A stretch of DNA of 8,744 nt from an uncultured Oscillospiraceae bacterium (GTDB lineage: Bacteria; Bacillota; Clostridia; Oscillospirales; Oscillospiraceae): positions 1 through 8,744 of the forward strand of contig CAKUND010000085.1 in NCBI GenBank assembly GCA_934668295.1, given 5' to 3'. This document shows, one piece after another, positions 1 to 5,532 of the stretch (its first letter is position 1; each line of letters opens with the position of its first letter). The notes below the pieces were generated by a model. It saw nothing but the letters and a program-made list of their open reading frames with translations. It made no database searches and had not been told where the DNA came from. The position numbers were made by a program, and so were the translations under genes.

Positions 1-134
<134 letters not shown>

Positions 135-152
135 ACATATTCATGCACCTTG

Positions 153-181
153 ACTATATCACATTTTCTTGTCAATGTAAA
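153..181 (-). promoter_or_regulatory. Predicted sigma-A promoter of nifJ
   Basis: Read on the minus strand, TTTACA (181-176) and TATAGT (158-153) are separated by exactly 17 bases. Each hexamer matches the consensus at five of six positions. The transcript would start near 146, giving a leader of about 36 bases before the TTG. A second TTGACA-like box at 175-170 overlaps but has no -10 box at a suitable distance. Confidence 0.65.
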
Positions 182-263
182 TCAAATTTGAGGTAACCTT
201 TTTGGATTTGGCGGAAATCTTTCGAAATTCTGCGTCCTATTCCGGCAAGTTTTGAAAAACCTG

Positions 264-292
264 TTGGTTTTTGACGCAAAATGCGCTATGAT
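264..292 (+). promoter_or_regulatory. Candidate comM promoter
   Basis: TATGAT (287-292) is a good -10 box, matching five of six positions. It has only a weak -35 partner, TTGGTT (264-269), 17 bases upstream. A better-looking TTGACG at 271-276 is only ten bases from TATGAT, so it cannot pair with it; its alternative partner TAGATA (292-297) is poor. A 7-bp inverted repeat, AAAAACC/GGTTTTT (255-261 and 266-272), covers the -35 region and could be an operator. Transcription would start near 299. Confidence 0.4.
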
Positions 293-298
293 AGATAA

Positions 299-325
299 GT
301 AACCGATGATTGATTCGGCGGTTAC
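299..325 (+). promoter_or_regulatory. 5' leader stem-loop upstream of comM
   Basis: GTAACCG (299-305) and CGGTTAC (319-325) form a perfect 7-bp stem with a 13-base loop. If the promoter call is right, the comM transcript begins at this hairpin, a position where stem-loops can stabilise mRNA. The pairing is seen directly; the role is inference. Confidence 0.4.
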
Positions 326-341
326 ATAGGAAGAAAAAAGC

Positions 342-347
342 GGAGGG
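342..347 (+). promoter_or_regulatory. comM ribosome binding site that decides the start
   Basis: GGAGGG lies directly against the ATG at 348 and six bases before the ATG at 354. Only the second spacing is workable for initiation, so 354 is taken as the start. Confidence 0.7.
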
Positions 348-353
348 ATGCAG

Positions 354-1880
354 ATGCTCAGTAAGGTGCTTTCGCTCGGCCTGTCCGGCGTCAACGGATA
401 TGAGGTGCAGACGGAATGCTACATCGGCACGGGACTTCCGGCGTTCGATCTGGTCGGCCTGCCGGACGCGTCTGTCAAGGAGGCGCGCGAACGCGTGCGC
501 GCCGCGATCAAGAACTGCGGATTCCGGTTCCCCGTCAGCCGCATCATCGTGAATCTTGCCCCGGCGGGGACAAAGAAATCCGGCACGCTCTATGACCTGC
601 CGATCCTTCTGTCCATTCTTGCCGCCTCCGAGCAGGTGAAGCTTCCGAAGAAGCCCTGCGCGTTCCTCGGTGAGCTCAGCCTGGAGGGAGCGCTGCGCGC
701 CGTTCCCGGCGTTCTGCCGATGGCGCTGGCCGCAAAGCGGCTTGGCTATGAAGCGATCTTCGTCCCGGAGGAAAACGCGCGCGAAGCTACGCTTGCAGAC
801 GGAGTGACCGTCTACGGCGTGAAAAGTGTGCAGCAGCTTTTTGCGCACCTGACCGGGCAGGCGCCGATTGAACCAGCTCCAGCCTGGCAGCCAGAGCACG
901 CCACACCCCAGCTTCTGGACTTCAAGGACGTGAAGGGGCAGGAAAATGCAAAGCGCGCGCTTGAAATTGCGGCCGCAGGCGGGCATAATATCCTTCTGGT
1001 AGGCCCGCCGGGCTCCGGCAAGAGCATGCTCTCCAAGCGTCTGCCGTCCATTCTGCCCGATATGACACGGCAGGAGCAGCTGGACGTTACGCAGATCTAT
1101 TCCGTCATGGGCCTTCTGCGTCCCGACCATCCGCTCATCGAATCGCGCCCGTTCCGCAGCCCGCACCACACTGTCTCGGCAGCTGCGCTTGCCGGAGGCG
1201 GGGCAAACGTGCGTCCCGGTGAGATCTCCCTTGCACATAAGGGCGTTCTGTTTCTCGACGAGCTGCCGGAGTTCCGGCGTGACGCCATTGAGTCCATGCG
1301 CCAGCCGCTCGAGGACGGACAGGTCACCATTTCCCGGGTGCAGGGCTCGCAGACCTTCCCGTGCGAGTTCATGCTGGTCTGCGCCATGAACCCCTGCCCC
1401 TGCGGCTGGTACGGCGACCCCAGCGGCCGGTGCACCTGCTCACAGGCGGCGGTCGACCGGTATTTAAGCCGCATTTCCGGCCCCATGCTCGACCGTGTGG
1501 ACATGATTGTCGAGGTCAGCTCTGTCAAGTTTGACGAGCTGCGTTCCCGGTCTGAGGCGGAGCCGTCGGCAGCCATCAAGGCCAGAGTCGACGCGGCAAG
1601 GAGCATCCAGAATACGCGCTACAGCGGCACATCGACCCGCTGTAACGCCTATATGCAGCCCGCGCAGCTGCGTGCGTTCTGTCAGCTGGATGAAGACTGC
1701 ACCGCCCTTATGAAGCAGGCGTTCGACGCGCTCGGCATGACGGCGCGCAGCTATGACCGCGTGCTGAAGGTCGCAAGAACCATCGCTGACCTTGCCGGCA
1801 GCGACCAGATCTGCCCTGAGCACATCGCCGAAGCCGTCCAGTACCGCTCCTTCCAGCTCGGCGGAGAAAATGCAAGATAA
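354..1880 (+). CDS. comM: YifB/ComM family Mg-chelatase-like AAA+ ATPase
   Basis: This cytoplasmic AAA+ ATPase of 508 residues matches the usual length of about 500. In Vibrio the family member ComM is a hexameric helicase that drives branch migration during integration of transforming DNA; outside competent species its job is less clear. Domains in order are an N-terminal ChlI-type region (about 1-165), the AAA+ core (about 190-390), and a C-terminal Mg-chelatase helical domain (about 400-505). Walker A is GPPGSGKS at 217-224 and Walker B is GVLFLDE with D302/E303. The family's cysteine motif NPCPCG...RCTCS has C348, C350, C360 and C362 and may bind a metal; SRISGPMLDRVD follows at 372-383. 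The ATG at 354 is preferred over 348 because GGAGGG needs spacing and homologs begin MLSKV. It is first in a cluster with thiI and cinA. Family assignment is firm; a role in natural transformation here is not shown. Confidence 0.93.
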   Translation: MLSKVLSLGLSGVNGYEVQTECYIGTGLPAFDLVGLPDASVKEARERVRAAIKNCGFRFPVSRIIVNLAPAGTKKSGTLYDLPILLSILAASEQVKLPKKPCAFLGELSLEGALRAVPGVLPMALAAKRLGYEAIFVPEENAREATLADGVTVYGVKSVQQLFAHLTGQAPIEPAPAWQPEHATPQLLDFKDVKGQENAKRALEIAAAGGHNILLVGPPGSGKSMLSKRLPSILPDMTRQEQLDVTQIYSVMGLLRPDHPLIESRPFRSPHHTVSAAALAGGGANVRPGEISLAHKGVLFLDELPEFRRDAIESMRQPLEDGQVTISRVQGSQTFPCEFMLVCAMNPCPCGWYGDPSGRCTCSQAAVDRYLSRISGPMLDRVDMIVEVSSVKFDELRSRSEAEPSAAIKARVDAARSIQNTRYSGTSTRCNAYMQPAQLRAFCQLDEDCTALMKQAFDALGMTARSYDRVLKVARTIADLAGSDQICPEHIAEAVQYRSFQLGGENAR

Positions 1881-1922
1881 TTTTATAAAACTAAATTCAT
1901 TTTATAGAATAGGACACATATC
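1881..1922 (+). promoter_or_regulatory. AT-rich comM-thiI junction with weak thiI ribosome binding site
   Basis: This 42-base spacer is very AT-rich against its GC-rich surroundings. It contains a 7-bp inverted repeat, TATAAAA/TTTTATA (1884-1890 and 1900-1906, 9-base loop). It also has AGGA at 1911-1914, eight bases before the thiI ATG. It could hold an internal promoter, since several TATA-like hexamers are present, but I see no convincing -35 box. It does not look like a terminator because the stem has no GC pairs. Confidence 0.4.
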
Positions 1923-3116
1923 ATGAAAGAACTTTTTTTACTGAAATTGGGCGAGATCGTCCTGAAGGGACAGAACCGCCGCGTCTTTGAGGACAAGCTC
2001 AAGACTGTCACCCGCCGCCGCATGGCGAAATTCGGTGAATTCAAGGTTTCCATCGTCCAGTCGACGCTCTATGTTGAGCCGATGACCGATGACTGCGATC
2101 TGGACGGTGCGTGGGAGGCCTGCGGCACGATCTTCGGCGTGGCGCAGATGTGCCGCTGCCGTGCCTGCAAAAAAAATCTCGACGCCATGTTTACCGCCGT
2201 CTGCGAGTATCTGGGCGACGAGCTGTCCGCAGCCAAAAGCTTCAAGGTCGAATCCAAGCGCTCGGATAAGCGCTTCCCGCTGAACTCCATTCAAATTTCG
2301 CAGGAGATCGGCGGACGGCTGGCAGAGGAATTCCCGAACGTGCTGGTCGACGTCCATAATCCTGACTATACGGTCAATATCGAAGTCCGCGAGACGGCGG
2401 CCTACGTTCACGGGCCGTCCGTTCCCGGCGCAGGCGGCCTACCGACCGGCACGGGCGGACGCGCGGCAGTTCTGCTCTCCGGCGGCATCGATTCCCCAGT
2501 CGCGGGCTATATGATCGCCAAGCGGGGCGTGGAGATCGAGTGCATCCACTTCTTCTCGTACCCGTACACCTCGGAGCTTGCCAAGGAAAAGGTTCTGGAG
2601 CTGGCGCATATCATGACGAAATTCTGCGGCCGCATGACTGTCGATATCGTCGGCTTTACCGAGATCCAGGAGGCCATCCGCGACCACTGCCGCGAGGAAT
2701 ATTTCACGATCATCATGCGCCGCTTCATGATGCGCATCGCGGAGGCCATCGGCCGTGACCACGGCGCAAAGTGCCTCGTTACCGGCGAAAATCTCGGCCA
2801 GGTCGCCTCCCAGACCATGGACGCCATGGCCGTGACCGGCGCGGTCGTCCATATGCCCATCTTCCATCCGCTCATCGGCATGGATAAAGAGGAGATCGTC
2901 ACCGTCGCCCGCCGCATCGGGACGCTTGACACCTCCATTCTTCCGTATGAGGACTGCTGCACCGTCTTTACGCCCAAGCATCCGAAGACAAAGCCCATTC
3001 TCGCACAGGTCGAGGCCGAGGAGCAGAAGCTGGATGTCGAGGGTCTCATCGCCCGCGCCATTGCCAACACCGAAAAGACCCAGATCCGGTACTATGAAGA
3101 TGAGCACAAGGTCTGA
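1923..3116 (+). CDS. thiI: tRNA 4-thiouridine(8) synthase ThiI, rhodanese-less form
   Basis: ThiI adenylates U8 of tRNA and inserts sulfur to give 4-thiouridine, using persulfide from a cysteine desulfurase; in some bacteria it also serves thiazole synthesis for thiamine. The 397 residues fit the short form (Bacillus type) without the C-terminal rhodanese domain of the E. coli enzyme (482 residues). Order: a ferredoxin-like N-terminal region (about 1-60), THUMP (about 60-165), then a PP-loop ATPase with SGGIDSP at 186-192. The motif YEDCC at 342-346 puts C345 where the family's catalytic Cys344 is expected. VTGENLGQVASQT, typical of ThiI, is also present. An unusual cysteine group, C67, C77, C79 and C82, lies at the start of the THUMP domain. 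No cysteine desulfurase gene is adjacent. The start is the first ATG after the AT-rich spacer with AGGA upstream. The 3' end overlaps cinA. Identification is firm. Confidence 0.95.
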   Translation: MKELFLLKLGEIVLKGQNRRVFEDKLKTVTRRRMAKFGEFKVSIVQSTLYVEPMTDDCDLDGAWEACGTIFGVAQMCRCRACKKNLDAMFTAVCEYLGDELSAAKSFKVESKRSDKRFPLNSIQISQEIGGRLAEEFPNVLVDVHNPDYTVNIEVRETAAYVHGPSVPGAGGLPTGTGGRAAVLLSGGIDSPVAGYMIAKRGVEIECIHFFSYPYTSELAKEKVLELAHIMTKFCGRMTVDIVGFTEIQEAIRDHCREEYFTIIMRRFMMRIAEAIGRDHGAKCLVTGENLGQVASQTMDAMAVTGAVVHMPIFHPLIGMDKEEIVTVARRIGTLDTSILPYEDCCTVFTPKHPKTKPILAQVEAEEQKLDVEGLIARAIANTEKTQIRYYEDEHKV

Positions 3117-3567
3117 GGCCGTGATCGCGCGCCTGCAGGAGCAGGGACTGACGCTTGCTACGGCAGAATCCTGTACCGGCGGTCTGATCGGCAAGCTGCT
3201 GACCGATGTTCCGGGCGCGTCTGCCGTGTATAAGGGCGGCGTGATAAGTTATGTAAATGAAATCAAGCATCGCCTGCTCGGCGTGGAGCAGGAAACGCTT
3301 GATGTCTGCACCGCCGTCTCGCGCGAAACGGCGCACGAAATGGCGCGCGGCGCGCGCGAACGCCTGCTGACAGACTGCGCCGTGTCCGTGACCGGCCTTG
3401 CAGGGCCGGCCGGCGACGGAACAGGCCGCCCGGTCGGCCTCGTCTATATCGCCGTCGACACGGCGGGCTTCTCCTTCTGTAAGGAGCTGCACCTGTCCGG
3501 CAACCGCGCCCAGATCCGCGAACAGGCCGCCGAGGCAGCCTTCCAGCTGATTCTGGATACAATTTGA
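3100..3567 (+). CDS. CinA C-terminal domain protein, probable nicotinamide-nucleotide (NMN) amidohydrolase
   Basis: This 155-residue cytoplasmic protein consists of the CinA C-terminal domain alone (PncC/YgaD type, usually about 160 residues), without the N-terminal molybdopterin-binding-like domain of full CinA. PncC enzymes hydrolyse NMN to nicotinate mononucleotide and ammonia, recycling NMN released for example by NAD-dependent DNA ligase. The signature AESCTGG is at 22-28. VISYVNEIK follows, with Y51 and K56 at positions where the family has conserved Tyr and Lys; I read S24, Y51 and K56 as the candidate catalytic set. VTGLAGP and RPVGLVYIAV complete the domain. The start is the second of two in-frame ATGs (3094 and 3100). 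Both lie inside the end of thiI and neither has a clear Shine-Dalgarno, so translation is probably coupled to thiI. A GTG at 3121 is a less likely start. A strong terminator follows. The family is firm, the deamidase activity inferred. Confidence 0.88.
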   Translation: MSTRSEAVIARLQEQGLTLATAESCTGGLIGKLLTDVPGASAVYKGGVISYVNEIKHRLLGVEQETLDVCTAVSRETAHEMARGARERLLTDCAVSVTGLAGPAGDGTGRPVGLVYIAVDTAGFSFCKELHLSGNRAQIREQAAEAAFQLILDTI

Positions 3568-3574
3568 TAAAACA

Positions 3575-3605
3575 GCCGCCCGGAAACAAACCGTTTCCGG
3601 GCGGC
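3575..3605. terminator. Bidirectional hairpin terminator between cinA and pepF
   Basis: A perfect 13-bp stem is formed by GCCGCCCGGAAAC (3575-3587) and GTTTCCGGGCGGC (3593-3605), with a 5-base loop. On the minus strand the stem is followed by TGTTTTATC, a reasonable T tract for ending pepF. On the plus strand the tail AATTCTTAT is weaker. It sits in the 52-base gap between convergent genes and probably serves both. Confidence 0.88.
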
Positions 3606-3619
3606 AATTCTTATGTGTA

Positions 3620-5392
3620 TTACAGCAGGATCTTTGCCAGCTCGTCGATCGTCTCGTCGAACACGCGCAGCGCGCTGCGGACGGTGTCGGGCTTGGTGAG
3701 GTCGACGCCTGCGATCTTGAGCTCCTCGAGCGGATAATCACTGCCGCCGGTGGTGAGGAACTTCAGATAGCCGGATGCGTCGCCGGTCATCAGGATATGC
3801 TCGGCGATGGCCACGGCGGAGGAGAAGCCGGTCGCGTACTGATAGACGTAGAATGCGCGGTAGAAGTGGGGGATATACGACCATTCGGGGTCGATGTCCG
3901 CGTCGATGCCGATGCCGTCATAATACGTCGCTTCGAGATCGTGATAGACCTTGTTGAGTGCGGAGGCCGTCAGCGGCTGGCCCGCTGCATAGAGGTCGTG
4001 CGCCTTGCGCTCGAACTCGGCGAACAGTGTCTGCCGGTAGAGCGTCGTGCGGAAGCTCTCGAGGAAGTGGTTGAGGATATACGCGCGACGCTTTTCGTCT
4101 GTTTCGGTTTTCAGCAGATACTTGGTAAGCAGGACTTCATTGACCGTCGAGGCGACCTCGGCGACCATAATGCGGTAATCGTGGTTGACATAATCCTGCG
4201 TCGTATCCGAGAACCAGGAGTGCATGGAGTGGCCCAGCTCGTGTGCCAGCGTGAACGCGTCGTTGAGTGTCCCGGCATAGTTCATCAGCACATACGGATG
4301 CACGCCGAACACACCGCACGAGAACGCACCGGACTGCTTGCCGTCGTTCTCATACACGTCGACCCAGCGCTCCGCGAAGGCACGGTCCAGCAGCTTCTGG
4401 TATTCCTCGCCCAGCGGCAGCGTCGCCTTCTTGACCAGCTCCCGCGCGTCCTCAAACGCGATGGGATAGTCGACATCCTCTACAATGGGAACATACAGAT
4501 CAAACACGTCGATCTTGTCGAGCTTCAGCGCGCGGCGGCGCAGCTCGAGATACTTGCGCATGGAGGGCAGGCTTTCATGCACAGCTTCGATCAGGCTGTC
4601 ATAAACGGAGACAGGGACATTGCCGCTGTCCAGCGCCGCCTCACACGCGGAGGCGTAGCCGCGCTGATTGGAGAAATAGGTGTCGAATTTGACGGAGCCG
4701 CCATAGAGCGTGGCAATGGCGTCGCCGAACTGCCGGTAGGTGCCGAACATGGCGCGGAACGCGCCCTCACGCACGGAGCGGTCGCGGCTCTCGCGGAAGA
4801 CAGGGAATGTGCCGGCAGTGAGGCGCACCTCCTCGCCAGCCTCATTTTTGACCATCGGCAGCTGCAGATCAACGTCGGTCAGCATCTCAAACGCAGCCTT
4901 CGGCGTTCCGGCTGCATCGCCCAGCAGAGCAAGCATCTGCTCGCGCGCAGCATCGAGTGTATGCGCGCGCATACGGACGATATCGTCTACCGTGTGTCGG
5001 TAGGTCGCCAGCGCCTCGTCCTGCATCCATTCGTCCAGCGTTTCCGCCGGAATGGAAAGGATCTCAGGATTCAGGAACGCCGTTGCGGCGCTGAACTTGA
5101 CGATCAGGCTCTCGCTGCGGGCGGCCATCTCCTGATTTTCCGCGACGGAACCGTCCTCAGTCTTCTTCAAAAACGCATAGACATAGGGCATCTCGACCTT
5201 GAACATGGACGCGTAGACGGTGTCAAGTCCGTGCTTGAACGCTTCCTTGGACGTGCCGAGCGTGCCGGGGATCGCAGCCAGAGGCGCAAGCGCGGCCTCA
5301 GCCTCCTGCATCGCGGCCTCCCATGCCGCAGTGTCCGGATAGATCTTCGTCAGGTCCCACTGGAACCGGATATCCTGTTCGCTTCGTTTCAT
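3620..5392 (-). CDS. pepF: Oligoendopeptidase F (M3 family zinc metallopeptidase)
   Basis: This cytoplasmic zinc peptidase of 590 residues (family about 600) cleaves short oligopeptides inside the cell. It comprises an N-terminal helical M3 region (roughly 110-180) and the M3 catalytic domain (about 200-575). The zinc site HELGH is at 384-388, with E385 as catalytic base. E412 in VAEVAS is at the spacing expected for the third zinc ligand. HFYRAFYVYQYATG (509-522) is the conserved substrate-binding His/Tyr stretch of PepF. There is no signal peptide. The start is the ATG at 5392-5390, which follows AAAGGAGG with a 7-base gap and gives MKRSEQDIRFQWDLTKIYP, the normal PepF N terminus. The frame stays open upstream to about 5677, but that segment is not PepF-like. 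The gene has a consensus promoter just upstream, is convergent with cinA, and shares no operon. Identification is firm; the natural substrates are unknown. Confidence 0.95.
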   Translation of the reverse strand: MKRSEQDIRFQWDLTKIYPDTAAWEAAMQEAEAALAPLAAIPGTLGTSKEAFKHGLDTVYASMFKVEMPYVYAFLKKTEDGSVAENQEMAARSESLIVKFSAATAFLNPEILSIPAETLDEWMQDEALATYRHTVDDIVRMRAHTLDAAREQMLALLGDAAGTPKAAFEMLTDVDLQLPMVKNEAGEEVRLTAGTFPVFRESRDRSVREGAFRAMFGTYRQFGDAIATLYGGSVKFDTYFSNQRGYASACEAALDSGNVPVSVYDSLIEAVHESLPSMRKYLELRRRALKLDKIDVFDLYVPIVEDVDYPIAFEDARELVKKATLPLGEEYQKLLDRAFAERWVDVYENDGKQSGAFSCGVFGVHPYVLMNYAGTLNDAFTLAHELGHSMHSWFSDTTQDYVNHDYRIMVAEVASTVNEVLLTKYLLKTETDEKRRAYILNHFLESFRTTLYRQTLFAEFERKAHDLYAAGQPLTASALNKVYHDLEATYYDGIGIDADIDPEWSYIPHFYRAFYVYQYATGFSSAVAIAEHILMTGDASGYLKFLTTGGSDYPLEELKIAGVDLTKPDTVRSALRVFDETIDELAKILL

Positions 5393-5419
5393 AGCGTATC
5401 CTCCTTTATAGATAATTCT

Positions 5420-5448
5420 ATTATAATGACCGAAATCTTTCCTGTCAA
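5420..5448 (-). promoter_or_regulatory. Consensus sigma-A promoter of pepF
   Basis: On the minus strand TTGACA (5448-5443) and TATAAT (5425-5420) are both exact consensus hexamers with the optimal 17-base spacer. Transcription would start near 5413, leaving a leader of about 20 bases that carries the AGGAGG site (5405-5400). Confidence 0.9.
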
Positions 5449-5467
5449 CGTCCGCTGCGGATGGACA
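5443..5467. promoter_or_regulatory. Inverted repeat between divergent promoters, candidate operator
   Basis: A perfect 5-bp inverted repeat, TCCGC-T-GCGGA (5451-5461), is flanked outside by TGTC (5443-5446) and GACA (5464-5467) with unequal spacing. It overlaps the pepF -35 box and ends a few bases before the -35 box of the opposite gene, a place where a regulator could act on both. The repeat is visible; binding is speculative. Confidence 0.3.
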
Positions 5468-5472
5468 GACGG

Positions 5473-5501
5473 TTGCTTTTTTGTCATATTCAGGGTAAAA
5501 T
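5473..5501 (+). promoter_or_regulatory. Predicted promoter of the P-type ATPase-like gene
   Basis: TTGCTT (5473-5478) and TAAAAT (5496-5501) are spaced by 17 bases. The -10 box matches five of six positions and the -35 only three. Transcription would begin near 5508, just upstream of a G-rich ribosome binding site (GGGGGG around 5520-5526) and the ATG at 5533. It is divergent from the pepF promoter. Confidence 0.55.
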
Positions 5502-5532
5502 AAATAAAAGAACCTCAATTGGGGGGAATACG

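Noticed and set aside
150..175. TTGAC/GTCAA inverted repeat near the nifJ promoter as a Rex (redox) operator
   Set aside because: The arms are only 5 bp with a 16-base gap and do not fit the Rex pattern of TTGT-type halves with a short spacer.
182..394. 70-codon minus-strand frame in the nifJ-comM gap
   Set aside because: It starts inside comM, lacks a ribosome binding site and covers the comM promoter and leader. Its product resembles nothing.
237..1238. 333-codon minus-strand frame opposite comM
   Set aside because: It overlaps the clear ComM gene, has no plausible promoter or start, and its composition is shadow-like.
2439..3194. 251-codon minus-strand frame opposite thiI
   Set aside because: It is antisense to the conserved PP-loop domain, is rich in Asp and Gly repeats, and matches no family I recognise.
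3797..5503. 568-codon open frame on the plus strand opposite pepF
   Set aside because: It lies entirely antisense to a clear pepF with an HELGH motif. Its product is rich in Arg, Val and His with no recognisable domain, typical of antisense frames in GC-rich coding DNA.
5461..5532. Earlier ATG at 5461 for the ATPase-like protein
   Set aside because: It would start upstream of its own -35/-10 boxes and lacks a ribosome binding site. The ATG at 5533 follows a G-rich site and begins just before the first membrane segment.
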